Shown here piece by piece: positions 1 to 8,682 of a DNA stretch of 64,000 bases. The notes beneath the pieces are model-generated. The model ran no database searches, had not been told where the DNA came from, and was given only the letters and a program-made list of their open reading frames with translations. The stretch's first letter is position 1. Each line of letters starts with the position of its first letter. Origin of the DNA: Acetobacter cerevisiae (GTDB taxonomy: Bacteria > Pseudomonadota > Alphaproteobacteria > Acetobacterales > Acetobacteraceae); contig NZ_LHZA01000152.1 of assembly GCF_001580535.1 (NCBI RefSeq), forward strand, positions 1 through 64,000. The letters run 5' to 3'. Both the position numbers and the translations under genes were made by a program.

Positions 1-203
1 GGTGGCGGTGGTGGCAGAATTCTGGTCTTGATCGGCGGATGCGTAACCGGAACGCTCGCAGACGTTCCCATGCCGTACATAAGTCCCATAACCGCCAAGA
101 GATGCAGCAGAATCACAACCAGCAGAGCAACAACACCGACAACAGCTCCTGTTCCGATGACAAAGCGCACCGGACTCTGTTGCTGTTGCGCGTGGTCCTT
201 CAT
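1..203 (-). CDS. small single-TM membrane protein, 3' end cut by window edge
   Basis: The minus-strand frame reads from an ATG at 203 to the window edge (67 full codons). The product has a short polar start (KDHAQQQQ), one long hydrophobic segment at about residues 13-42, then a Ser/Thr/Pro stretch with a Pro run at the edge. This is consistent with an inner-membrane anchor and a periplasmic Pro-rich tail. An AGGAGG at 214-219 supports this start. The same frame stays open upstream to about position 445, so starts at 257 (ATG) or 260 (GTG) are possible. Family not recognised. Confidence 0.5.
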   Translation of the reverse strand, partial: MKDHAQQQQSPVRFVIGTGAVVGVVALLVVILLHLLAVMGLMYGMGTSASVPVTHPPIKTRILPPPP

Positions 204-605
204 ATTTCTACATCCTCCTTCTTCCACGCCAGCCAAAGAAACACTGGCCAGCGCCATCACCTGATCTATGGCATCAAAAACTGATGGCCCTGCACCAACA
301 TTTCGTGCCTCAGCACTGGAATAGACTGACAGAGCTGCATGGCTGCCATCTTCCTGACCCTGATTGGGCAATTTGACAGCAAATATGTCAAGAATGTTCT
401 TGATCGAAAATGAACGCTGCCTTGTTTGGGAGCAGAAGGCTCATAAAACAGGCACCGCGCACAAATCGGCAGAAAAAAGCCACTTTCTGTCAGGATGCCT
501 CGAAAACAGACGCCTCTCTGCCTGTTTTGAGCCCAGTCTTATTTAAAAAAAAATTCTTTGTAACGTTCATGAATCTGTCGTGGTTCCCCATATCCACGCA
601 ATATA
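204..605. other. intergenic stretch with no supported gene
   Basis: The region is AT-richer than its surroundings. Short open frames on both strands lack ribosome sites and recognisable protein sequence. It probably holds the promoter and leader of the minus-strand membrane protein gene. No RNA gene, repeat or operator was recognised. Confidence 0.4.
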
Positions 606-636
606 AAAAAACGGGCCCCGAAGAGGCCCGTTTTTT
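606..636 (-). terminator. prfB terminator (bidirectional form)
   Basis: A perfect 12-bp stem (AAAAAACGGGCC with GGCCCGTTTTTT) encloses a 7-nt loop and lies 22 nt beyond the prfB stop. T runs on both strands make it a strong intrinsic terminator for prfB; it could also work in the other direction. Confidence 0.85.
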
Positions 637-657
637 AACACTTCATAAACGTGCAGT

Positions 658-1789
658 TTATTGCGCGTTGGCACTCGCTTCAGAACGCGTTGCCCCAACC
701 CGGGCCGCAAGGGCCGCTGCCATGAACGCATCCAGATCCCCATCCAGCACAGCGCTGGGGTTCCCTGTTTCCACGTTGGTGCGCAGATCCTTCACCATCT
801 GGTACGGGGCCAGAACGTAAGAGCGGATCTGGTGCCCCCAACCAATGTCTGTCTTGGCGGCTTCTGTTGCCGCTGCCGCAGCTTCACGCTTCTGCAGTTC
901 CGCCTCATACAGACGGGCCCGCAGCATCTGCATAGCCGTTGCGCGGTTGCGATGCTGGGAACGGTCGGTCTGACACGCCACCACAATACCCGTGGGCATA
1001 TGGGTAATACGAATGGCCGAATCGGTCTTGTTAACGTGCTGACCACCCGCGCCAGAAGCGCGGAACGTATCGACCTTAAGGTCGGAATCGTTCACTTCGA
1101 TCTCGATCGAATCGTCAATCACCGGATAGACCCAGACGGATGCAAAGGACGTCTGGCGGCGTGCCGCGGCATCAAACGGGGAGATACGCACCAGACGATG
1201 CACCCCGGCCTCAGTTTTCAGCCAGCCGTAGGCATTCGGGCCGGAAACCAGAATGGTGGCGGACTTCAACCCGGCCTGTTCACCTTCCGAGCTTTCCATC
1301 AGCGTGACTTTGTACCCATGAGCTTCCGCCCAGCGGGTGTACATGCGCAGCATCATTTCTGCCCAGTCCTGCGCTTCCGTACCCCCGGCACCGGCGTTGA
1401 CTTCCAGATAGCAGTCGTTGCTATCCGCTTCGCCAGACAACAGGCTTTCGGTCTCACGGCGTTTGGCTTCTTCCGCCAGCGCCTTCAGGGCTGCTGTAGC
1501 TTCCGCCACAATCTCCGCATCCCCTTCAGCTTCCGCCAGTTCCACCAGTTCACAGGCGTCCTGCACGCTGGTTTCCAGCTTCTGCACGCCTTCCACCTGC
1601 CCGGCCAGCAGGGTGCGTTCACGCATCAGCTTCTGGGCGGCGTCGGAATCATTCCACAAATCCGGGTCTTCTGCCCGGTTGTTCAGTTCGGCAAGTCGAG
1701 CCTGGGCGACATCCCAGTTAAAGATGCCTCCTCAGCAGTGCAACCGACTGCTTGATCTGGTCATTAAGGGCTTCTGTCTCAGCCGACAT
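658..1789 (-). CDS. prfB: peptide chain release factor 2, expressed by programmed +1 frameshift
   Basis: RF2 releases the polypeptide at UGA and UAA codons. Frame 0 starts at ATG 1789 ([11 protein letters not shown]...) and stops after 23 codons at a TAA (1720-1718). Slipping one base forward at CTT continues as [12 protein letters not shown] and runs to 658, giving about 376 residues, the normal RF2 size. The SPF anticodon-mimic tripeptide (VRISPFDAA) and the catalytic GGQ loop ([13 protein letters not shown]) are both present, so this is RF2 and not RF1. A GGAGAG ribosome site precedes ATG 1789. It lies 50 nt downstream of mrcA, a common alphaproteobacterial pairing. The frame-0 stop is UAA, whereas the classic site uses UGA. 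Confidence 0.95.
1717..1732 (-). other. RF2 programmed +1 frameshift site with UAA stop
   Basis: Minus strand reads AGGAGG CAT CTT TAA C. This is an internal anti-SD match, a 3-nt spacer, the CUU slippery codon, the in-frame stop, then C. Spacing is identical to the classical E. coli prfB element (AGG GGG UAU CUU UGA C), but the stop is UAA. Confidence 0.9.
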
Positions 1790-1839
1790 CGGGCCGTCTC
1801 TCCATCAGGTCTTTATAAAATTCTTACGTGTGAACGGCC

Positions 1840-4608
1840 TCAATAAAGGCCGCCCATGCCAATGTCACCCCCGGACGCGGCAGGGGGCGCTTTTGCTGCA
1901 CCCGGTGTTGCAGTCTGACCGGGGCTGGCGGCGCCTGTGCCAGACTGACCGGCACCGGCCGCCATATCACTTTCCGAATCCGGCATGTTTTCCGCACCCG
2001 TATCCGCCGCCGTCAGCTCATGCGAGGCGCCGTTATCCGCCAGACTGACGCTCACACCCGGAATCTGGCCCGGTTTAAAGGCATCAATCGCCACACCCCG
2101 ACCCGTATCATACCGCACCAGCGTGACCCCCTCCGGCGCGGCAAAATCCAGCTTCGGCCGCCCTTCAAGTGCTGTTTTCATCACCTTGTTCCAGATCGGC
2201 CCGGCAATAGCCCCGCCGGTTTCGTTCTTACCCAGTGACTCCGGCGTATCAAATCCGATCCACACCACCGTCACCAGATCAGGCGAATAACCTGCAAACC
2301 ATGCGTCATTAAAGTTCTGGCTGGTGCCGGTTTTGCCAGCCACGGGGTTATCAATCCCCTTCCCGGCCTGCACGCCGGTTCCACGCCGGATGACGTCCTG
2401 CAGCATGGTCGTAATCTGGAATGCGCTCTGCTCCGAGGCCACACGCGGGCGATTATCCTGCACTTCCGGAATCTCATCCTGCCCCGGCATGATGATCTTG
2501 ACGGCATTATCCTGCACAGGCGCTGCGGCCGGTGCGGGAACCTTGCCTGCGTCCTGCCCCTTGGGCGCATCAGGGAAGATGGCATCGGCATCCGAAGGCT
2601 GGCCGGGTACGGGCGGCGTGGCCGCAGCATCCCCTGTCTGCGCAGACGCGGACACCAGAGAAATGCCCTCCGGCCGCCAGATCACATGGCCTTCACGGTC
2701 CTGCACATCATCAATCAGGGTAGGAGTGACTTTCCGGCCACCTGCCGCAAGGGAAGCGTAGGCTCCTGCTTCCTTCAGCACTGTGGTTTCCACGGCCCCC
2801 AGCGCTGCGGGCAGCACGTGCGGCATGGAATCCACCAGCCCGATTCGGGTCGCCAGATCCGCCACGTTCTTGATGCCGATATGGGCTGCCAGACGGATGG
2901 TCACCAGATTGCGGGATTCCCGCAGGGCGTCATGCAGAGAGGTCGGCCCCCAGAAATCTTTCTCGTAGTTGTTCGGGTGCCAGGTGCCATAAGACACCGG
3001 CGAATCATCAAACGACTGCGAGGGCGAAATGCCCTGTTCCATGGCCTGCAAATAGACAAACGGCTTGAAGGACGAACCGGGCTGACGCAGCGCCTGCGTG
3101 GCACGGTCAAACTGCGAGGTCTGGAACGACCAGCCGCCTACCAGCGCCATAACACGCCCGGTGCGGGCATTCAGCGTCACCACGGCACCTTCTACATGCG
3201 GCACCTGCATCAAGGCCACGCGGCTGCTTCCGGCCTGCGGTTCGATCATCACCAGATCGCCCGCTTTCAGTAGCCGGAAACGCCGGGTCCAGGACAGATC
3301 ACGATCCTGAATCGCACCCGTCTGCGGTGTGCCGCCCTGCATGGCGGCTCCACGGCGCACAACAGCACCTTCCAGCCAGCCAACACGACCATGCGCCGGG
3401 TCCAGCACGACGGCCAGACGCCACTGGTCCAGCATGCCCAGCGGCACAGCTTCCGCATTCAGGGCAGCAACCCATTCTGCCTCAGATGAAGAGGCACTGA
3501 CGGTTTGCAGATGCTTCACCGGACCACGCCAGCCACCATGCGCACGGTCATACGCCATCAGCCCCTGCCGCAGCACGGTCTGCGCTGTCAGCTGAAGGGC
3601 GGGGTCCAGACTGGTATGCACATCCAGTCCGCCCTGCATGGTCATGTCCTGACCGTATTTTTCCAGCAGCTGGCGGCGCACTTCCTCAGCAAACCACTCG
3701 GAGCCAGGAGCCGGACCGGGGCGCACAAACGTATGCGGGATCAGCGGTTCAGCCTCGGCAGCGCGCGCTGCTTCATGCGTCAGCGCGCCGGTTTCGGCCA
3801 TACGCTCCAGCACCCAGTTCCGCCGGCCACGGGCGGCCTCAGGGAAACGAACCGGATTGTAATTGGTGGGCGATTTGGGCAGCGCACCCAGGAAGGCCGC
3901 TTCCGCATCATCCAGCTGATCCAGCGGTTTATTGAAGTAGGTCTGCGCCGCAGCGCCAATCCCGTAAGCACCGCTGCCCAGATAGATTTCATTCAGATAG
4001 ATTTCGAGAATTTTTTCCTTGGGCAGAACCTGCTCAATCCGCATGGCGAGGAAGGCTTCCTTGGCCTTTCGCTTCATGGAGACTGCATTACTGCCCAGCA
4101 GCATGACGCGCGCCACCTGCTGCGTGATGGTGGACGCACCAATCGGCCTGCGTCCCTTGCCGCGCGTCAGATCCGTCAGACCAGCACGGGCAATCGCCAT
4201 GGGGTCCACGCCCTTGTGGGTCCAGAACTTCTGGTCTTCCGCAGCAATAAAGGCGTTTTTCACCCGGTCCGGGATGGCGCTGGAGGGCACAAACACGCGG
4301 CGCTCATCGGCCAGTTCGGCAATCAGCCGGTCATCCGACGCATAAAGGCGGCTCATCACCGGCGGCTGATAGGTGCGCAGCCCTTCAACCGTTGGCAGAT
4401 CGGCCACAATCCCTTCGTACTGGGTCCAGATGAGGACGACCGCCCCCGTGGTACCCACCAGCGCCAGAGCCGCGACGGTACCAAGCAGCCCTCGCCACTG
4501 GCGGAAACGCGGCCTGCGCCATGCGGGACCATGTCGGGAAGATGCGTCTCTTCCCTCATTTTTATTGGAAGAAGACCCGGGTTCACCAGAAGACGGAGTT
4601 CTTGTCAT
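1840..4608 (-). CDS. mrcA: penicillin-binding protein 1A, bifunctional peptidoglycan synthase
   Basis: Class A PBP that polymerises and cross-links peptidoglycan at the periplasmic face of the inner membrane. It has 922 residues: a basic cytoplasmic N-terminus, one membrane segment at about 40-62, and a GT51 glycosyltransferase domain with catalytic Glu124 (AAEDQKFW) plus GASTITQQ and KEKILEIYLN motifs. The transpeptidase domain carries Ser512 in PGSSFKP (SxxK), SRN, and KTGT in the last third. The C-terminal tail (about 60 residues) is rich in Ala, Gly and Ser and probably disordered. AAGGA precedes ATG 4608. It follows hrcA by 80 nt on the same strand and precedes prfB, so read-through is possible. 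Confidence 0.95.
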   Translation of the reverse strand: MTRTPSSGEPGSSSNKNEGRDASSRHGPAWRRPRFRQWRGLLGTVAALALVGTTGAVVLIWTQYEGIVADLPTVEGLRTYQPPVMSRLYASDDRLIAELADERRVFVPSSAIPDRVKNAFIAAEDQKFWTHKGVDPMAIARAGLTDLTRGKGRRPIGASTITQQVARVMLLGSNAVSMKRKAKEAFLAMRIEQVLPKEKILEIYLNEIYLGSGAYGIGAAAQTYFNKPLDQLDDAEAAFLGALPKSPTNYNPVRFPEAARGRRNWVLERMAETGALTHEAARAAEAEPLIPHTFVRPGPAPGSEWFAEEVRRQLLEKYGQDMTMQGGLDVHTSLDPALQLTAQTVLRQGLMAYDRAHGGWRGPVKHLQTVSASSSEAEWVAALNAEAVPLGMLDQWRLAVVLDPAHGRVGWLEGAVVRRGAAMQGGTPQTGAIQDRDLSWTRRFRLLKAGDLVMIEPQAGSSRVALMQVPHVEGAVVTLNARTGRVMALVGGWSFQTSQFDRATQALRQPGSSFKPFVYLQAMEQGISPSQSFDDSPVSYGTWHPNNYEKDFWGPTSLHDALRESRNLVTIRLAAHIGIKNVADLATRIGLVDSMPHVLPAALGAVETTVLKEAGAYASLAAGGRKVTPTLIDDVQDREGHVIWRPEGISLVSASAQTGDAAATPPVPGQPSDADAIFPDAPKGQDAGKVPAPAAAPVQDNAVKIIMPGQDEIPEVQDNRPRVASEQSAFQITTMLQDVIRRGTGVQAGKGIDNPVAGKTGTSQNFNDAWFAGYSPDLVTVVWIGFDTPESLGKNETGGAIAGPIWNKVMKTALEGRPKLDFAAPEGVTLVRYDTGRGVAIDAFKPGQIPGVSVSLADNGASHELTAADTGAENMPDSESDMAAGAGQSGTGAASPGQTATPGAAKAPPAASGGDIGMGGLY

Positions 4609-4687
4609 GCTGGTCCTTTACCATTCTCATGCGCTGCCGTCTTCAGTCTCGTCGCCCTTCCTGACCAGATGATGGCGAATTTTGCCC

Positions 4688-5761
4688 TTAACCGAGCATT
4701 TCACCCAAAAAACGCGCCGTATAATCCACAACCGGGACAATCCGACCGTAATTGATGCGTGTGGGGCCAATGACACCAATCGCGCCAACAATCCGATTGG
4801 CCTCATTCCGGGCCGGGGCCACGACCATCGACATGCCGGTGCCGCCAAACAGCCCGCTTTCCGCACCAATAAAGATACGCACGCCCTCTGAATGTTCCGC
4901 CAATTCCAAGAGACGCAGCATAGTTTCCTGCCGCTCCAGCCGGTCAAACAAGGCCTGAATGGCCAGCAGTCGCTCCTGCCCGTCTACATCCGACAGTAAT
5001 TTGCCCTGCCCGCGAATAATCAGGGTGCCGCCGCGTTCATCTCCGCCGCCCCCCCAGATCGCCAGACCGCTTTCCACCACGTCGGCTGTCAGTTGATCCA
5101 AAGCGCTGCGATTTTCGGCAATATCCGCCCCGACCCGCTCCCGCAGGTCCGGGAGGGTCGCCCCAATCGTGTGGGCATTCAGATAGTTTGCGGCCTCCAC
5201 CAGTGCAGAGGGCGGCATGCCAACGGGTGTTTCAATCACCCTGTTTTCCACATGCCCATCCGTGCCCACCAGCACAACCAGCGCCCGGTTTCCGCCCAAC
5301 GCCACAAATTCAATATGTTTGACGCCACCCTCACCTTTTGGCGCAATCACCAGCCCGGCCGCATCAGACATGCCGGACAACAGGGAGGATGCTTCCGTTA
5401 GCGTATCCTGCAAGGACCGCCCCCGCGCTTCCAGCGACTGCCCGATGGCGCGACATTCCTCTTCCGAGAGACTGCCAAACTGCAACAAACCATCCACGAA
5501 CAGGCGCAGCCCGGCTTCCGTCGGCAGGCGTCCGGCGGACGTATGGGGGGAGAACAGCAAGCCTGCTTCGGTCAGAGACGCCATGACATTGCGAATGGTG
5601 GCCGGAGACAACGGCAACCCGAGCCGACGGGACAGCGTGCGGGACCCCACAGGCTCCCCGCTGGCCACATATTCCTCCACAATTTCACGCAGAATGGTGG
5701 CGGACCGGGAATCCAGCCCCGGCGGCAGAACGGGTTTTGCAGGTCGCAGACCACGTTTCAT
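4688..5761 (-). CDS. hrcA: heat-inducible transcription repressor HrcA
   Basis: HrcA represses chaperone operons by binding CIRCE inverted repeats and is kept active by GroEL. The 357-residue product has the N-terminal winged helix (SATILREIVEEYVASGEPVGS, then LSPATIRNVMASL) and the conserved HTSAGRLPTEAGLRLFVD segment, followed by the GAF-like dimerisation region and the C-terminal RINYGRIVPVVDY motif. It is divergent from rph, as in many alphaproteobacteria. grpE does not follow; mrcA does. I found no CIRCE element in the hrcA-rph gap or elsewhere in the window. Confidence 0.93.
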   Translation of the reverse strand: MKRGLRPAKPVLPPGLDSRSATILREIVEEYVASGEPVGSRTLSRRLGLPLSPATIRNVMASLTEAGLLFSPHTSAGRLPTEAGLRLFVDGLLQFGSLSEEECRAIGQSLEARGRSLQDTLTEASSLLSGMSDAAGLVIAPKGEGGVKHIEFVALGGNRALVVLVGTDGHVENRVIETPVGMPPSALVEAANYLNAHTIGATLPDLRERVGADIAENRSALDQLTADVVESGLAIWGGGGDERGGTLIIRGQGKLLSDVDGQERLLAIQALFDRLERQETMLRLLELAEHSEGVRIFIGAESGLFGGTGMSMVVAPARNEANRIVGAIGVIGPTRINYGRIVPVVDYTARFLGEMLG

Positions 5762-5911
5762 GAGGGTCAGGCTCCTCCTTCACAACAGGACTCTTCTGCT
5801 TCTGCGCATCTCCGTCCTGCATGACAAGAAAAACAATGAAACGGCTCCATGGTTTCGCTCCCGCCAAAAGCACTTTATGTGCAGAGAATAATCTTTCTTA
5901 AGGAGCTTCCC

Positions 5912-6640
5912 ATGCGTCCCTCCGGCCGCCAGCCCAACCAGATGCGCCCCGTCACCATTGAAACCGGCTTTGCCCGCCACGCGGAAGGCTCGGCGCTGAT
6001 CCGCGTCGGGGGGACGGAAGTTCTCTGCGTCGCCAGTGTTGAAAGCCGGGTTCCGCCCTTCCTGCGCGGCAAAGGCACCGGCTGGGTCACGGCAGAATAC
6101 GGCATGCTGCCCCGCGCCACCCACACCCGTGGCAACCGTGAAGCCGCCAAGGGCAAGCAGTCTGGCCGCACGCAGGAAATCCAGCGCCTTATTGGCCGCT
6201 CCCTGCGCTCCGTAGTGGATCTGGCCGCTCTGGGTGAAATGAGCATCACGCTGGATTGTGACGTGCTGAACGCCGATGGCGGCACGCGCTGCGCCTCCAT
6301 TACCGGCGCATGGGTCGCCCTGCGTCTGGCCCTTGGCCAGCTGGTGGCCAAAAACGTGCTGAGCCACATGCCGCTGCGCGGACAGGTTGCCGCTGTGTCC
6401 TGCGGCCTGACCAAAGCCGGCCCGGTTCTGGATCTGGATTATGAAGAAGACAGCGCTGCCGCAGCCGACACCAATTTCGTGCTGACCGCCGACCGCCGCA
6501 TTGTGGAAATTCAGGGCACCGCAGAAGAGGCACCGTTCACGGAAGATGCCTTCAACGAGCTGTTTGCTCTGGCCCGCACCGGCGTGTCCGTTCTGTTTGA
6601 CGCCCAGACACTGGCCGTTGAAACGGCGGAGAACCGCTAA
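5912..6640 (+). CDS. rph: ribonuclease PH
   Basis: Phosphorolytic 3'-5' exoribonuclease that trims tRNA 3' ends. The 242-residue product matches the family size (E. coli 238). It shows the N-terminal [16 protein letters not shown], the [19 protein letters not shown] segment and [10 protein letters not shown], all typical of RNase PH. ATG 5912 is chosen because AAGGAG ends 6 nt upstream and the family-conserved sequence begins there; an upstream extension lacks similarity. rdgB follows after a single base, so the two are translationally coupled. Confidence 0.96.
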   Translation: MRPSGRQPNQMRPVTIETGFARHAEGSALIRVGGTEVLCVASVESRVPPFLRGKGTGWVTAEYGMLPRATHTRGNREAAKGKQSGRTQEIQRLIGRSLRSVVDLAALGEMSITLDCDVLNADGGTRCASITGAWVALRLALGQLVAKNVLSHMPLRGQVAAVSCGLTKAGPVLDLDYEEDSAAAADTNFVLTADRRIVEIQGTAEEAPFTEDAFNELFALARTGVSVLFDAQTLAVETAENR

Positions 6641-6641
6641 C

Positions 6642-7241
6642 ATGACGCACGGCAAACTGGAGGCTGGCAGCAAACTGGTTCTGGCCAGCCATAATACCGG
6701 CAAGCTGGCAGAATTTTCCACGCTGCTGGCGGATTTTGGAGTCACCGTGCTGTCTGCCGGGGACCTCAATCTGCCAGAACCGGAAGAAACCGCCACCACG
6801 TTTGCCGGCAATGCGGCGCTTAAGGCTCTGGCTGCGGCCAAAGCCACCGGCCTGCCCGCTCTGGCAGATGATTCCGGCCTGTGCGTCAGCGCACTCGGCG
6901 GCGCTCCGGGCATTTACTCCGCCCGCTGGGCTGGCCCGAACAAGGACTTCCCTGCCGCCATGGCGCGCATTGAAGAAGGCATTGGCTCGGACGAACGCGA
7001 TGCGTGGTTTATCTGCGTGCTGTGCCTTGCCTGGCCCGACGGCACCACCCACAGCTTTGAAGGCCGTGTGGATGGCAGCATCACCTGGCCACCGCGCGGT
7101 GAAAAAGGCCATGGCTATGACCCGATTTTTACCCCCACGGGGGAAAGCCGGACCTTTGCCGAAATGGAAGAAGCCGAGAAAAACGCCATCAGCCACCGTG
7201 CTCACGCGTTTAAGGCTTTCAAACAGGCCTGTCTGGATTAA
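6642..7241 (+). CDS. rdgB: XTP/dITP pyrophosphatase (non-canonical purine NTPase)
   Basis: Hydrolyses dITP, XTP and ITP to monophosphates, keeping deaminated purines out of DNA and RNA. The 199-residue product has the substrate-binding [10 protein letters not shown] near the N-terminus, the [22 protein letters not shown] block holding the catalytic Asp, and GYDPIF plus ISHRAHAF near the C-terminus. ATG 6642 lies one base after the rph stop; earlier in-frame starts would lie inside rph. The rph-rdgB order is conserved in alphaproteobacteria. Confidence 0.96.
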   Translation: MTHGKLEAGSKLVLASHNTGKLAEFSTLLADFGVTVLSAGDLNLPEPEETATTFAGNAALKALAAAKATGLPALADDSGLCVSALGGAPGIYSARWAGPNKDFPAAMARIEEGIGSDERDAWFICVLCLAWPDGTTHSFEGRVDGSITWPPRGEKGHGYDPIFTPTGESRTFAEMEEAEKNAISHRAHAFKAFKQACLD

Positions 7242-7250
7242 GGTGTTTTT

Positions 7251-7275
7251 CGGACAGGGTGACACGCCCTGTCCG
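7251..7275 (+). terminator. hairpin after rph-rdgB
   Basis: A perfect 9-bp stem CGGACAGGG/CCCTGTCCG with a 7-nt loop lies 10 nt after the rdgB stop. Only a weak T-rich tract follows (TGCATTTCCTTT), so it may terminate inefficiently or act as a 3'-end stabiliser. Confidence 0.55.
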
Positions 7276-7345
7276 TGCATTTCCTTTGCTGTGTGGGCAG
7301 CCTTCATCCACACGGCATGACTAAGCCCGGAAAAACAGAGTCATC

Positions 7346-8599
7346 ATGACGACGCCAGAATTGCAGCAGGCTTCTCCCTACACCACTCTGGACCTTGAAG
7401 GCGTCCGGACGGTTATTGCCTCCCTCCCCCCTCTTGCAGCGCGCCTTGGCGGCACACCAGCCGAATGGCGCGTGTGGGAAGTCAGTGATGGCAACCTCAA
7501 CATGGTGTTTGTGGCAGAAGGCCCGGAGGGCGGTGTCTGCCTCAAGCAGGCGTTGCCGCATGTGCGGGTTGACCCATCCTGGAAAATGCCGCTGGACCGT
7601 ACGTTTTTTGAAGCCGCCTATCTGCGCGCCGTCTTTCCACATGTGCCAGACCTGACCACAGAGTGTCTGCATTTTGACCCTGAGCAGTTCATTCTGATTG
7701 TCCCCAGCCTGTCCGGACACACGGTGATGCGGACCGCCATGATGGCCGGACATTATCACCCTGCTGTTGCGGCGCAGGTTGGTGATTTTGTCGCCCGCAG
7801 CACGTTCGCGACATCCCTGCTGGCGGAACCGTTTGAACGCATTATGGATCGGCGGATCTGTTTTGCCCGCAACCAGACCCTGACCCGCATTACGGTCGAT
7901 CTGGTTCTGACGGACCCATACCACGACCACCCGCGCAACCACTGGGCAGACCCGCAACTCACCCCGATTGTTGCCGCCCTGCGCACCAGTCCGGCAGTGC
8001 AAGCCCGTATTGATAGTCTCCGTCTGCGCTTTTTATGCACTCCGCAGGCTCTTCTGCATGGGGACCTGCATACAGGCTCCATCATGACGACGGGCACTGA
8101 CACCCGGATTATTGACGGGGAATTTGCCACCTATGGACCTATCGGGTTTGATGCGGGACTGTTTGTCGGCAATCTTATTCTCAGTCTTTTCGCCACATCC
8201 GATCGTGCCGGTCAGGCTTTGCATCTGGATATGATCCAGACATTCTGGACAAGTTTCAAAAAACGCTTCCTTGCCTTGTGGCAGGAGAGAGAATGGGCAG
8301 AGGATCGTTCAACCCTCTATTACGCAACCACAGACAAATCGACACAGAATTTTGAAAAGTCTCTTTTTATACAAAACATTTTTCAGGATATGGCAGGATT
8401 CTGTGCCGCTGAAATCATCCGCCGCAGCATTGGCTACGCGCATGTTGCAGATTTCTCTGTCCTGACAGACCAGCCAACCCGCACCACACGCCAGAAGGCA
8501 GCGCTTCTTTTTGCAAAAGACTGCCTTGAACAGAAAAAACCCCTGAAACCTCTGGCTGATTTTCTTGAGCTTCTCTACCTGCACATGTCCGCGCTGTAA
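7346..8599 (+). CDS. mtnK: S-methyl-5-thioribose kinase
   Basis: Phosphorylates methylthioribose to MTR-1-phosphate in the methionine salvage pathway. The 417-residue product has the aminoglycoside-phosphotransferase-like kinase fold. The N-lobe contains WEVSDGNLNMVF and the Lys in GGVCLKQALPH. The catalytic loop is LLHGDLHTGSIM and the metal site is IIDGEFATYGPIGFDAG, both characteristic of MtnK. The length matches the family (about 400). The usual partner mtnA (MTR-1-P isomerase) is not adjacent, so the rest of the pathway must lie elsewhere or be absent. A GCCGC/GCGGC hairpin without a T run follows the stop. Confidence 0.9.
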   Translation: MTTPELQQASPYTTLDLEGVRTVIASLPPLAARLGGTPAEWRVWEVSDGNLNMVFVAEGPEGGVCLKQALPHVRVDPSWKMPLDRTFFEAAYLRAVFPHVPDLTTECLHFDPEQFILIVPSLSGHTVMRTAMMAGHYHPAVAAQVGDFVARSTFATSLLAEPFERIMDRRICFARNQTLTRITVDLVLTDPYHDHPRNHWADPQLTPIVAALRTSPAVQARIDSLRLRFLCTPQALLHGDLHTGSIMTTGTDTRIIDGEFATYGPIGFDAGLFVGNLILSLFATSDRAGQALHLDMIQTFWTSFKKRFLALWQEREWAEDRSTLYYATTDKSTQNFEKSLFIQNIFQDMAGFCAAEIIRRSIGYAHVADFSVLTDQPTRTTRQKAALLFAKDCLEQKKPLKPLADFLELLYLHMSAL

Positions 8600-8682
8600 G
8601 CCGCACAACAAAGCGGCACGGGAATGGATTTCTGAAACCCGGCATAGTCAAAACCGCAAACAGATGAACTGATCGGAAGAAA

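Noticed and set aside
410-820. 136-residue plus-strand open frame running into prfB
   Set aside because: Crosses the prfB terminator and the prfB 3' end in antisense; no ribosome site.
661-1755. 364-residue plus-strand open frame
   Set aside because: Antisense to prfB, whose SPF and GGQ motifs are clear; the antisense product has no recognisable pattern.
3505-4755. 416-residue plus-strand open frame
   Set aside because: Antisense to mrcA and part of the mrcA-hrcA gap; high-GC shadow.
5762-5911. Possible CIRCE element between hrcA and rph
   Set aside because: No TTAGCACTC-N9-GAGTGCTAA or close variant found on either strand.
8583-8620. GCCGC/GCGGC hairpin after mtnK
   Set aside because: Short stem without T run; too weak to call a terminator.
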